A stretch of DNA of 64,000 bases from Verticillium longisporum (Eukaryota; Ascomycota; Sordariomycetes; Glomerellales; Plectosphaerellaceae): positions 2,170,001 to 2,234,000 of the forward strand of contig JAETXT010000007.1 of assembly GCA_019188255.1 (NCBI GenBank), in the 5' to 3' direction. The notes under the pieces were generated by a model that searched no databases, was not told the DNA's origin, and saw only the letters and a list, made by a program, of their open reading frames with translations. Shown here piece after piece: positions 1 through 11,134 of this stretch. Made by a program: the position numbers and the translations under genes. Each line of letters begins with the position of its first letter. The stretch's first letter is position 1.

Positions 1-430
1 AGGGACACCGTGCCAGATGCAAAGGAGAGGTCCCATGCCAGCGGGTCATGTCGTCATCTTCGTGTTTGGACGCCCTACGATTCTGCGCTGCATCAAACCC
101 CATGAGATTTTCTGTGCACTACACACGACAACAAGTCTCAATCAAGCCCCTTCAGGCTGGAACACTTTGCTGGCTGCGTCAACTTCTTCGCGGCATCATT
201 TGGGGTACCTAAAAATCGCCCTTCCGACGCGCGAGAAAAAGGTTAAAAGCGATAGCGCGGCACGTTAAAGCATCACACGGCCATGCCTCAGCTGCAGGTC
301 AGGCCTTTGCTGCAGCACCGCCGCACCGCCGCACCCCGTCCCTTCGTTAGAGCTGAACCTTCTGGGGTTCTGAATGCTTCATCTTGCGCCATTTCGCCTT
401 GTGATGCCAGCGAAGCAGGCATTGTTTTTC

Positions 431-522
431 AGCTTGCCATGTCCGCAAACCAAAGCTTGCCATGTCCGCAAGCCAAAGCTTGCCATGTCCGCAAGCCAAA
501 GCTTGCCATGTCCGCACGCGAA
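431..522. repeat. 23-bp tandem repeat, four copies
   Basis: A 23-bp unit (agcttgccatgtccgcaagc plus caa) is repeated head to tail starting at 431, 454, 477 and 500. Copies 2 and 3 are identical, copy 1 differs by one base, and copy 4 diverges at its 3' end. Each copy junction makes an AAGCTT hexamer. It lies outside any supported gene. Confidence 0.9.
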
Positions 523-1665
523 AAACAACAACAACCAACGGGCAATTGCCGATGGACATCTTGCCCACCCCTCCCTTTCGCCGTGCTTTAAGCTTCACGG
601 CACTGAAACAAGGGCGTACAAAGGTTCATTCGCCCATGCCTTGATCGAGGTGCGCTCCAGCTCGAACTGTATCCCGGTTAGACGAGGCAGGGATCAAAGC
701 CAGCAAATTGCGGAGGGCTAAATACATTGCGGCGTTGTTGCTTTAAACCCTTTTTCGTTGGATTGATTGTTTCCGGTGGTCTCGATTCCCACTTCTTCCC
801 GTGCGTGTGTCTGTCTACAGCCCGGCCTTTGGTCTGCAAGACAATTTTGCAATATCTTTTGCTTTCCGTTCCGCGGGCGGGAAGCCGAGGGTGCAAGCAG
901 CGGGAAGAGGCGAAGTGCAAATGCAGGTGCGAGCGTTAGTCTTTCCACTCGCCCACTCCCTCTCCCCCTAACCCCAGCGTCAGATGAGGTTATTCACGAT
1001 GTGACTTTGAAGCTCACCTCCCCGCCCCCGTCGTCGTCCTCCTCCTCCTCTCTCCACCTTTTCGTCGGTCTGCCCGCTGCCGAAGTGCGCCCGCTGAGCA
1101 ACGATGATGCGCCTCATCGTGCATGCGGTGGGGAAACCGCGATGGATGGCCCCGACACCCTCCTTGTTCTGCTCGCTTATGGAGGGTTGCGACGAGGTAA
1201 CGAGAGACGGGGATGCGCTGCCAGGGGGTGGGGGAAGATCGAGGGGCGGGAAGAGAGGGCGGGGGGGGGCGTGCGATGATTGTGACGAGGGAGGGTTCTC
1301 CCCTTCGGAACGCCCGCTTCCAAAGTGCTGTGCTGCTGTCTGGTCTGTGATGGACGACGTGCTGTTGCCGGTCGGATCGGGCCCCTGACCATTGCTAATT
1401 TCGGGTTTCTCGCCGCGAAGAGGCTGAGTCTCGTTTCGTCGGAAGACTAGGCGGGGTCGGTTTGGCCCATATTGCACCTTATCGTGGTTTCGCAAGACGT
1501 GCGCATCTATGTGTGTGTCTCTCACTCTCTGACACTGTCGTCCGGCAACGTCGGGAACTTTTTTGTGTTTTTGTATTTTTTTTTGTTTGTCGGTCCTTTT
1601 TTTTTCTTTTAGGCTTTGCTCATGCGACGCTGACTACCTTACCATGCGACGCTGTCTCCACCATG

Positions 1666-1693
1666 CACTCACACACTCACACACACACACACC
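1666..1693. repeat. CA-rich simple repeat
   Basis: An imperfect (CA)n tract interrupted by two CT dinucleotides, within the pyrimidine-rich region. Confidence 0.8.
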
Positions 1694-2508
1694 CCTCCCC
1701 CTCCCTCCCACATTCGGAATGCCCTCGGATAACTGGAACTCTGAACCAGCGAATCGCGACTCAAGTTAAATCTGGTCCATGTTCTGTAAGCTGAACATAA
1801 GCAACGCGCTCACAGCCGAGCCCCTCTCACCAACACAACTACCCAAACCTTAACAGCACTCGTCACCAAATGGGCGGCGCACACGACATCAACAAACTTG
1901 ATTCCTAAGCTCTCAGCTCGTAAAAGCCGTAAAAGCCGGATTGGGGTGCCGAGCCCCTATCTCGCCCCCTCAGATCGTCAGTCAGGCCGCCAACGCGTTC
2001 CATTCCCTCGGGTCGTGCCAAGACAACTAGAGACCATCTCCCACCAGGACCTCACAACCGACCCCCCTCCCTTCTCATTCCCCCTTTCTCCTCTCTCCTC
2101 GGCCAGCTTCTCTTTCCCGTCTGTCCGTCTTTGCACGCCGGTTATACCCAAGACAAGGAGAGCAAACGTCCATCACAAACTCACAGACCTCCCTATCACC
2201 CCGGTCCTTCGTTTCCTGCCTGTCCATCCTTCGTTCCGTCGGACCAACCAACCCGGCCAGTCCGGAGAAAACTCCTGTTCCCGAAACGACGCAAAAGAAA
2301 GAGAGAGTGTGTGTGTGTGGGTGTGAGAAAAAAAGTCAAAGGGAAAAAGCCATGCCTCCGCGCCGGTCTATGCAGCCGTGCCCTGTTCTGCCCCTCTCAT
2401 GACATGATAGCCCGCTTCGTAAAAGCAAATGGACCCTGCCGAGTCTAAAAGCGAAGGAGAAGGGCGTACGGAGGGAAACAAGGTTTGGTTTGTAACCCAC
2501 CTCCACTT

Positions 2509-4807
2509 CTAGTCAGCCTCAGCCAGCTGCATGATGAGCTTGGCAGCCATGTCAAGGAACGGGAACGGGCTGGTGACATCCTTTTCTTCGAGCAGCCTGC
2601 GATCTGCCGTCTCGTAGCCCGAGCACTTGAAGTCGACGAGGTAGACGCCGTGCTCCATCTCGTAGATCTGTATGTCGACATGGAGAGCCACAAAGTCCCT
2701 CTTCATGTTTTCTTCATGCACGTGGTAGCTGTCTGGGTGATCATACGCCCTTCTACTCATGGCTGGACGAATCTGGTCAGCACGGGGAGGACCAAGGACA
2801 ATCTTGTCGTTCCGAGGGGACACTCACTCTTTGTCTCCCATCGCACCTTGATGTGCCAGGGATCAGCCGGCAGCTTGTACTTCTTCAGCGGATCGATGCT
2901 GCTCGTTGACGTGTTGGCGCCCTCAGACTGCTGCGTGCCGCTGCCGTACTCATCGACGAAGCTGCCGTCCCCGCTGCCTCCATGCTCGCTCTCGTCTTGA
3001 GCGTGGAGCTTCTCATAGTCCTCGTCAGGCACATATGTCGCGCCGAGCTTGTTGAGTGCCTTGTGAATGCACAGAAGAGCCTCCCACGGCGCGTTACGCG
3101 AGCGGATACCGAACTGCCAGCGAACTGGCTTGACCTTCTTGGCAGGCACCGTCACAGGCGTCATGCCCTGCGGTCGCTGGCCAGATTCGTCGGCGTAGCG
3201 CTGCTGCGTCTTGTTGTGCGGCTTGAGATGCCGTGCCAGCTCCTCACGCTCGGCATCGGTGCGAGAGCTTGAGCCGTGCTCGTCGACGACGATGCTAGGC
3301 GTGGGCGTGTCTTCTATGCCCGCCTTCTCCCGTTCCACGTATTCTTTGTGGTAGTCTGGCAGACTGCTTGGTAGGATGCCAATCTTGCTGATGTAGGGCC
3401 TCGGCACGGCACCGACTCCAGAAGTCCCAGATCGAGCAGACGAGGCACTGATCATGGGGCTGTTGGAGGTTTCCGGGTCGACAGTCAGTGAAGCCAAGCC
3501 ATCTGCGGTACTTGTGAGTATGAGTCCATCAGGATATCCCCGGTCGATCTTACCGTTGACCTGCATGAGCTTATTCTCACGAACAATCATGTAGGCGTCC
3601 TTGATGGCTGACGGCTCTTCGGCCTCTAGAGCCTCCTGCACGTCCTTCTTGCCGTATCCCATGGTCTTACTGATCTTCTCCGTAACCTCGTCGTGCAGCT
3701 TTTCTTGCACCTTCGTCGGCGCATTGGGCGCAATGTCGCTCTTCTTGATGGCCTGGTTGGGGTCCACCCCTGTGTTGTAAAACTCCTCCACGGCTGGCTG
3801 AAGATAGGGCGGCAGATCGATCTGGAACCACGGGTCTGCCCTTATGTCGTCGATAGAGGCGCGCTGGACGGGATTAACCACAAGCAGTTTCTTGATGAGG
3901 TTGGCAGCACCAGTGTTGATCCATTGTGGGATGCTGTACGTGCCCCTCGCAATCTTGGCGAACAGGCTGGGAATATGCTCATCGTCAAAAGGTAGCCTTC
4001 CGACGAGCAAAACATAGAGGATGACGCCGCAACTCCACACGTCGACTTCGGGGCCTGCATAGAGCTTGCCTCCGATGACCTCGGGGGCCGCATAGTTGGG
4101 GCTACCGCAGGACGTCTTGAGGAAGTTGCCGTCCGTCATGATGTTGCTGAGACCGAAGTCGGCAATCTTCACATTCAGCTGGTCATCGAGGAGAAGGTTC
4201 TCGGGCTTGAGATCGCGATGGACGATCTTGTGTCGATGGCAGTACTCGACAGCACAGAGCATCTGCTGGAAGAAACGGCGTGCCTCGGCTTCCTTCATGC
4301 GACCATTCTGAACAATGTAATCGAAAAGCTCGCCGCCGGCGTACTCTAGGACCATGATAATCTCGTTTTGCGTCTTGATGACAGTATAACTAGGTACGGA
4401 CAAGGCATGTCAGCTCCGTTTGGGAAAGGAAATCCAGAGCTGCCGCGCGGGGCAGCCGAGCAGAGATACCAAAAGCAAAGGGTCTGTACGAACAGCTTGA
4501 TGATATGGGGATGTCGCAGCAGCTGAAGATATTCAATCTCGCGTTCGACGCGGCCAGCCATGTCCCTGCTGATGAGCTTCTTGCGCGCAATGATCTTCAG
4601 AGCGACGTGCTGGCCGGTGCCATTGTGTATGGCCAGCTTGACCTTGCCGAAGGAGCCTTCACCAAGGGTCTTGATGACCTTGTAGGCACCGATGCGCTGC
4701 TCGGTCTTGATCCTCTCACGGACACCGGCGCCGATGCCGGTCGGGATAGGACCACGGCCGGCGGCGGCAGCAGCGGCCTGCTGATCTGCACGAGCTGCGG
4801 AGGCCAT
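2509..4807 (-). CDS. SNF1: SNF1/AMPK catalytic subunit (carbon catabolite-repressing protein kinase)
   Basis: Serine/threonine kinase of the SNF1 complex, which acts on glucose limitation to relieve carbon catabolite repression. Three exons: 4807-4494, 4389-2828 and 2762-2509, with introns of 104 and 65 bp; joined they give about 709 aa, normal for fungal Snf1. The kinase domain spans roughly residues 40-292: glycine loop GEGSFG at 49-54, VALK lysine 71, HRD 162-164, DFG 182-184, and activation-loop Thr197 in LKTSCGSPNYAAPEV. The linker holds an autoinhibitory UBA-like segment, and the C-terminal regulatory domain ends with YLVDFKCSGYE. Intron 1 uses GTTCGT and restores HIIKLYTVIKT; intron 2 restores WETKTMSRR. 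The start at 4807 is the first ATG compatible with the kinase N-terminus; the frame stays open further upstream, so a longer product is possible. The poly-His tract of yeast Snf1 is absent. Confidence 0.96.
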
Positions 4808-7054
4808 GGCAGGTGTGGTGGTGGTGTTTGTGTTGGCGGCGGGGTTCGACTCGGAGGGCGAGGCTTTCCAGCCCTCATTCGCACGGCGTCGGATCTGGGA
4901 TGGAGAGAGGGAAATGGTGAGCTCCTCATCCTCGAAACCCCTCGGGGAGCCATGTCGTTCCGGGGACGGGATGGGATGGGACAGGGCCTCCTCTGCGTCT
5001 CTAGGCGGGTCGGGGTCGGTTCGAGTCGAGGCGGGCTGGGGGTGTGCGCGATGTACTATTTTCGCCCGTTTCTCTTTCCACCCTCGGGCTGCTCTGCTTG
5101 GACCTGTGACTGATCGTTTCTCGTTCGGTTTGAGCGTGGTGTGGTGCAGGTGGGTTGGAATGGGCGGGCGGGCAGTGGACAGAGCAGAGCCAACGCTGGC
5201 CAGTGGAGGCCATGACATGACGGATGTGGAGGGGAAGGGCTGCCAAGACCCTTGAGCCCCTCAGATGGGACCCCATCCAGCCCCTCCAGTCCCTCCAGCC
5301 CTCCACCGTCGCTGCAGCCTGATGGCCCGTGCGCCGGCATCGGTGCCCAGTACTCTGGGGGCTCTCCAGAGAGACCTGGGGGAGCTCGCCCGCTAAAGGA
5401 GCCAGCCTACCAACATTCCAGGCAGGCATCTCAGGCCTGGTTCAGGTACCTAGCTACCTCAAGGCACCTACCTGGATGGCGGGTAGGCATGCAAGAGCTC
5501 TGGGCTCAGTGTTCACCGTCATTTCTGGCGAGCACCTTTTCTTTTCCCAAACTCGTTTCTTGGGCCACCTCAACCTCACCACTTTCCAAAGCGTCACACC
5601 CATGAGAGAAGCAAGATGTCGCCCTGGGAGAGACTGGGCTTGACCTCGGGTCTCCCAACCCTGACCTGCCTTGGCCTCAACCGCCAGATCACAGATCAGT
5701 TATCATGTTGACGCCTGCAGATAGATACATCAGCCAGCCACCACAACTTGACCACCCGACCATCTTCACCCGGGATAAACCGCCGCTGAAGAGCCGCTGA
5801 CCACCAATCAGCCAGAAACTTTCCCATGCGGTACGCCGAGTGACATCGATGTCTTGGCCCGGCCCTGCACCTCTTACCTCACTGGCGCCGTGCCGCGCAC
5901 ATCGTGCGACTGCATGCCTCCAAGATGACGCCCGCAGCCGCCGCCCGTGTCGAGAGTCACTTGCAGAACTATCATCGAGGACGAATCCTGTGCTGTGCTA
6001 TCTCGATCCACGGCTCATTCGGCCTCCCTGCCCCTTCGTCAGGAACGTCGGCCCCGTGCTCCCAGAACCGGGCCTTGTTTTGCTGTGCATCACCTCCACC
6101 ACGAAATACCGCTCGCTATACCTTAAAAAGTATCATGTGCATGTAACCTCGGTGGATCTCTACCTTGACGTTGCAGAGCCAGGGGCGTGTCCTTGGTCAT
6201 ATTTCCCCCATATTCTTATCGTCAATGTAGCATCGGGGCATGGCTGTAACAGATATTTACTAGAGCAGATGTACGGTACCTGGCTGTGGTCTGCTTCCCC
6301 ACTTCCATGTGCGCGTGCATGTCAGAAGCGAGGAAACGTATCACAACTTGTACTTGAAAACACAAATGAAGCTGTTGCTGTTGCGGAGAAAGTCTACACC
6401 AAATCGCGCATGCGCTGTTGATGAGGTTGACGAACCCTCCTTTTAGGATGACATGTCATAGAGTTTCAGCAACTGGCAACTCCACATCAACCTTACGGGA
6501 TCATAGGTTTATCAGGATTCGTCCTTTTTGAGTCATTCGACTTGCAGGGTGACGTATCACCGTATCAGAGAGCCCGAGCGCGCATTGTACATGTACCACG
6601 CATCACAAGGTTGGAAGGACCAACTTGACTCCAGGGGGGTTGCTACTGCGGTTTTGAGCTGTTTCCAACCTAACCATCTCGAACAGATCGACAATGACCA
6701 GACCTACACACCACCAACTGAATGCACTTCCATTTGAGTGGGGCGTCTCAGCGACGGCTTGGCAGTAAGGTATAGCGCCGGATTTCTCTGAACCGGCATG
6801 GACACCACCGCGCAGCGGTATTGGGACGCTTCAAGACGACAAAATGAACGATCCGGAGGCAAAGCCGGCGCCGACTCTGCCTGCCCGGCTCCTAGGGCCA
6901 AGGTCTGTTCCGCCGTTCGGGTAGGACCTTCGTGTGGATAGTCATGTCACTCAGCATGCTATTATGGGCTTCCTTTGACCGCTGACCAGCGCCAAGACAA
7001 GCCGCTGAAGCATCGTGAGTCGGCTCCGTTCTCTGCAGGCCAGCATCCCAGCGC
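4808..7054. other. Long 5' leader/promoter region of SNF1 and spacer
   Basis: No supported gene. The part nearest SNF1 is CA- and CT-rich as read on the minus strand and is probably its leader; it contains upstream ATGs, for example a short frame beginning with ATGAGGGCTGG. TACCTA/TAGGTA motifs sit at 5446-5488. A 193-codon frame at 5840-6421 has no family features. Confidence 0.5.
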
Positions 7055-7880
7055 TCAGGTATTCCTGTCCTTGTCCTCCTCGGCCCTCAACCTTTCGAGC
7101 AGCTTCCCGCGGAGAAAGGAGCTCAAGCCAAGACTAAGTTTGGAAAGGATTGTCAGTTACAGACGGCGGCGTGTCGCGCCAACAAAGACGCATTGGAGTG
7201 ACTGTACTTACGCTCCCTCGTTCGTCAGCATGCGATACGTTCCACTCGACTGAAGATTCCCAATGATGTTGCCCTCGGGATCAACCTCTAGGCTGCCAAT
7301 GATGTCCTCAGGCCAGGCAATGCGTCCAAAGTCGGGCGGGTTCCTCGAGTCGCTGAGGTGAATATACCCGCCCCGTCCACCTCCGCCTGCTCCTCCTTGC
7401 CCACTCGCACCGCCGGCACCTGTTGTCTCGCTCGGCTTCTTGTTGCCCCTCCTATGCTGCTGCTGGGCACCGAATATGCCACCGGCCCCAAGGCTGGCAC
7501 CACCAGGCCCTGCAAAGGCACGGGCCTGGGCAAGAAGCTCCTCGTCCTGCGGTGCGTGTTCGGCGAGGACTTCGTACATTATGTTGAGGAAGGATTGGTT
7601 CTCCGTGAAGGTTTGTGGTGTTGGGGGATCTTGGGTCGCAAAGCCGATGGCTAACCTGGGGTTCGGTGGCTGGCTATCGAGCAAGCTGAGGAGGAAGGAG
7701 GCCCTCGAGGCATCTGCTGGGAAGACTTTCTAACCGAGAAACAATCAGTCATGACTTTACATGCGGCTAGCCAGGAGAAGGACCTACGATGTGAGGGTTC
7801 GTCGGCAGTGTTGAGACGGCGCGGACGAACCTCACGGCGCTTGCGAACCGCGGTACAAAGCGAGCTGTTGATGCCAACAT
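7055..7880 (-). CDS. Conserved fungal protein with mitochondrial-type N-terminus
   Basis: Family not recognised. Three exons (7880-7788, 7729-7212, 7133-7055) with introns of 58 bp (GTAGGT...TTAG) and 78 bp (GTAAGT...TTAG) give 229 aa. The N-terminus MLASTARFVPRFASAVRFVR is arginine-rich, hydrophobic and free of acidic residues, typical of a mitochondrial presequence. A Gly-rich linker sits around residues 105-135, followed by a compact segment containing ARIAWPED-like and DPEGNIIGNLQSSGTYRML stretches, and a charged tail ending ERLRAEEDKDRNT. Both splice junctions keep frame, which supports the model. The start lies 436 bp from the divergent DPB2 start, so the two may share a promoter. Function unknown; mitochondrial location is inferred from the presequence only. 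Confidence 0.8.
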
Positions 7881-8315
7881 AATGATTGCGTGTTGAGTTT
7901 GGATCGTGTACCAAGAGGAAAGCTGTAGGATCTCATGAAAATAACCAACAGATGCCGTAGCTGGTACAGCTCTCGAAAAGTGATTGGTATTAGGGCGTTG
8001 ACACCACCAAAATCGTTTCGATTGCCGGGGCGCGTGCACCGTATTAAGCATGGAGCATACCTCTCTATGGGGAGCTGACTAGGCCAAAGCCTGCACGCAG
8101 CACGCGCTGGCTCCTGCTCAAACCGTGACTCGCCCCCACCAACGCGTCCCCGGTCCTCAGGACGCGTCTCAATTAAACACCCGGGGCGCTTTCTACCTAT
8201 CCGCACCGCAGAGATCGTCACTTCAAGTCGACATTCGGCATACCTGCAGGACATTTCTTGCGTGACACCATACGATATCCGGAGAAATTCAGCGGCACAG
8301 CCCGGCAGCGAAACC

Positions 8316-10793
8316 ATGGAACTTCCGCCGACTGTCTCTCCAAGACGAAAGAAGACAAACTTGGCTCACATCTTCAACGGCGCAAGGACGCCCGCCCCCT
8401 CCTCTTCCGCCATTCCCTCCTCTTCCCCCGCCTTCGGCACACCTGTTCACCCGTTGAAGCCGTTCAACGTCTCGGCCCCTACGAAACATGCCATCCTACC
8501 CATACTCCTCCCTCCGGCTACTTTGCGGCCCCTCGCCTTCCGAACCTTCACGAAGAAGCACAGCCTGACCCTGACGTCGACGGCATTACAGGAGCTCGCT
8601 ACGTTCATCGGCCGGCATTGCGGATCAGGATGGCGCGAAGAGGGCCTAGCGGAAAAGGTTCTCGAGGAGGCAGCCAAAGCCTGGAAGGGTCGCAATGGAG
8701 GAGTCATCGTGGATGGCGGCAGCTCTGAGCTCAAGGAAATATTGAAGACCATGGAGGGCAACATGAGTGGAGGAAAAATCATTGCTGGTGGAAAAGGTCT
8801 GAGCCGCCAGAACAGCATGCTAGAGCCGGGCAGGGACGCAGAAATGGCTTCGCATACCAGGTTGGGACTGAGGCCAAATCAGGCCTTGACTAGGGAGGAC
8901 AGCCAGCAGAGCTTCGGCATGTCGAGCTTGGAGGTCGAAGAGGAGGAGAATGACGAGACAGTCAATGACGCGAGGAAGTGGCTCAAGGTGATTGGGGCAT
9001 ACGACCAACCACGACTTTGCTACAACGTGGCCAAGAAGCACTTCGAGAGGTATGTCCGGCTGGCTCTCTGAACGATTTCTTCCTCTGCTGACTCTCTTTT
9101 TCAAGGGAAACTACAAAACCGTCTCTTTTGCCACCAGCATCACACAAAACAGCACTTTTCCGAAATCGTTACCACGTTATTCATCAGCGTCTTCTGCGGA
9201 ATGAAGCATTCCAGACCTCAGCCGTCGCCAGTGCAAGAGCATCAACACTTAAGAGGTCGTTATCAAACCAGCAGAACCACAAGATCACACCAATCGCAAA
9301 CCTGCTGGGTCGCCATGGAAGTCACCACATGCTACTCGGCATGCTGGTTGTTCTGCCGACGGGCGGCCTGGCTATCAGCGATTTGACAGGCACCATTGCG
9401 CTCGATCTCTCCCAGGCAATCGCCATTCCTGAAGATTCGGCTTGGTTCGCCCCCGGCATGATTGTCTTGATGGATGGCGTGTACGAAGAGGAGGAGGAGT
9501 CACACGGCAAGGGCCTGAGTGGCAGCAGCGGCGTAGGAGGAACCCTCGGCGGCAAATTCCAAGGTTTCTTCGTTGGACAGCCCCCTTGTGAGAAAAGGAG
9601 AGCAACTCTGGGCGTGAGCGGGCCGGATGGTGGCCAGGATCACACTATTGGTGGTGGATTCGGCTGGATTGACTTCCTCGGTGTCGGCAGCGAGAGAGCA
9701 GTTGGTCCGCGAATGCGCAAGCTCGAACAACGTTTGCTCCCCAGACGCTCTGCTGAAGACACCCCTGGTCGAGGTCGTATGATCATCCTCGGCGAGGTAA
9801 ACCTCGACCAGCCGCGTACCCTCCAGGCATTACGCAAAATCTTGTCACTATATGCCAATGAGCCGGAAGGACAGAGCCCCATGACATTTGTCCTCACGGG
9901 CAACTTTACACAACACGCCGTTCTGGCCCGGGGCGGCAGTGGAGGCAGCATCGAGTACAAGGAGGTCTTCGACGCGCTCGCAAGTACCTTGGCCGACTTC
10001 CCAACACTGCTGCAGACTGCGACTTTTGTCTTCGTCCCGGGGACAATGACGGTTGGGTCTCCTCCTTCGGCGCTGGAGCGGCCGTTCCACTACCGCGCAA
10101 GCCAGCCCCCGACATGTTCACTTCTCGGATCCGGCGGACATTTGCTGCCGCCAATGCAGAACTGAATAGTGACAGCGAGAAAAGGGCAACGGAAGGCGAG
10201 GCAATCTGGACGTCGAATCCCAGCCGACTGAGTCTCTTTGGCCCCAATCATGAGATTGTACTGTTCCGCGACGATGTCGCAGCCCGCCTCAGCCGTACTT
10301 CCGTCCGGCTCAAGTCTACGCGTTCAGCCAACTCCGCAGCCGACGATCCAGATGATCAAGACACCCCCTCCACGGGCGGCGACGTCGTCATGTCAGGTGC
10401 GGTAGGCTCAAATGAAACCCCGTAGACCAGGAGGCCATGGATGTCGATGCGACCAACACAAGCACTGCCACCTCGTCGGCCGTACCTCCGGTCTCCCAAG
10501 ACGTCCACCGTGCACGCAAGCTCGTCAAAACCATTCTCGACCAGGGCTACCTTGCGCCGTTCCGACACGCCATTCGCCCCGTGCACTGGGATTACGCGGC
10601 CGCGCTGCACCTGTACCCGCTACCCACGGCGCTGGTGCTTGTCGACGCCACAGCACCGCCGTTTGCCGTCACATACGAGGGATGTCATGTTATGAACCCG
10701 GCGAGCTTGCTGGTGCCGGGCAAGACTAGGGTTGCGAGATGGGTGGAGTATGAGATTGGCAAGGTGGGAATGATGAGGGACTTGTCCTTCTAA
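8316..10793 (+). CDS. DPB2: DNA polymerase epsilon subunit B (Dpb2), two apparent frameshifts
   Basis: Essential second subunit of the leading-strand replicase, linking Pol epsilon to the CMG helicase. Exons 8316-9049 and 9106-10793 (56-bp intron, GTATGT...CAAG); the ATG at 8316 has a good context (AAACCATGG). The product would be about 807 aa. Visible parts: an N-terminal helical domain, an OB-fold segment (LLGMLVVLPTGGLAISDLTG), and the inactive calcineurin-like phosphoesterase domain with GEVNLDQPRTL, FVLTGNF and the PGDND signature. Two breaks interrupt the frame. At the G run 10039-10042 one base is missing inside PGDND (about residue 556); at the C run 10418-10421 another is missing (about residue 683), otherwise giving a TAG. 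Downstream the conserved C-terminus (YLAPFRHAIRPVHWDYAAAL, MNPASLLVPGK, ending MMRDLSF) resumes. These are probably sequence errors. Confidence 0.93.
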
Positions 10794-11134
10794 AGTGCAT
10801 AGCCGGTATGAAGAGGCATGGTACGGCGTTTGAACTTGAGGCGTGAAAGAGCTACACCGGCCGGCGGGTTTGCTTCAATGCGTGCGGAGGCGAATGGCTA
10901 ATGATGTGATTTGATATTTACCCTGTGCATCGCGAAATCTCCGCAATGCAAGGCTTAACCATACAATATCACTCGAAAGTCAAGTGCACCGTCTTGATGA
11001 CGGGATCACACTTGCCTCCCAGGCTGATGAATAAGACATCGTATATTCTAAGAAGAAACAAACCGATCCATCCCCAGCGCCAGCCCAAACAGAGTCGAAA
11101 AAGAGTGGTATCGAAAAACAGAACGCAACCACCT
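10794..11134. other. Convergent 3' spacer
   Basis: Spacer between the ends of DPB2 (plus) and the ArAE-like gene (minus). No gene or RNA seen; presumably the two 3' UTRs. Confidence 0.5.

Larger units (their letters stand above)
1..2508. other. Intergenic DNA with no supported gene
   Basis: No open frame here shows a recognisable domain, sensible codon use or good splice sites; the longest (980-1525, minus) is low-complexity Pro/Gly/Arg. The stretch holds a 23-bp tandem repeat, a run of nine G at 1261-1269 and a CA-rich tract near 1666-1693. From about 1500 to 2330 the plus strand is strongly pyrimidine-rich, as is common near fungal promoters and 5' leaders, but no plus-strand gene follows; it lies downstream of the minus-strand kinase gene and may be its 3' flank. 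Confidence 0.5.

Noticed and set aside
980..1525. 181-codon minus-strand frame
   Set aside because: Low-complexity Pro/Gly/Arg-rich text over a GC-rich tract; no domain, no splice partners.
2485..3000. 171-codon plus-strand frame
   Set aside because: Antisense shadow of the SNF1 C-terminus.
5840..6421. 193-codon plus-strand frame
   Set aside because: Begins at GTG rather than ATG, has no family features and lies in non-conserved spacer.
10390..10425. A roughly 33-bp intron in DPB2 (GTGCGG...CGTAG)
   Set aside because: Too short for ascomycete splicing; a missing C in a homopolymer explains the break and fits the pattern elsewhere.
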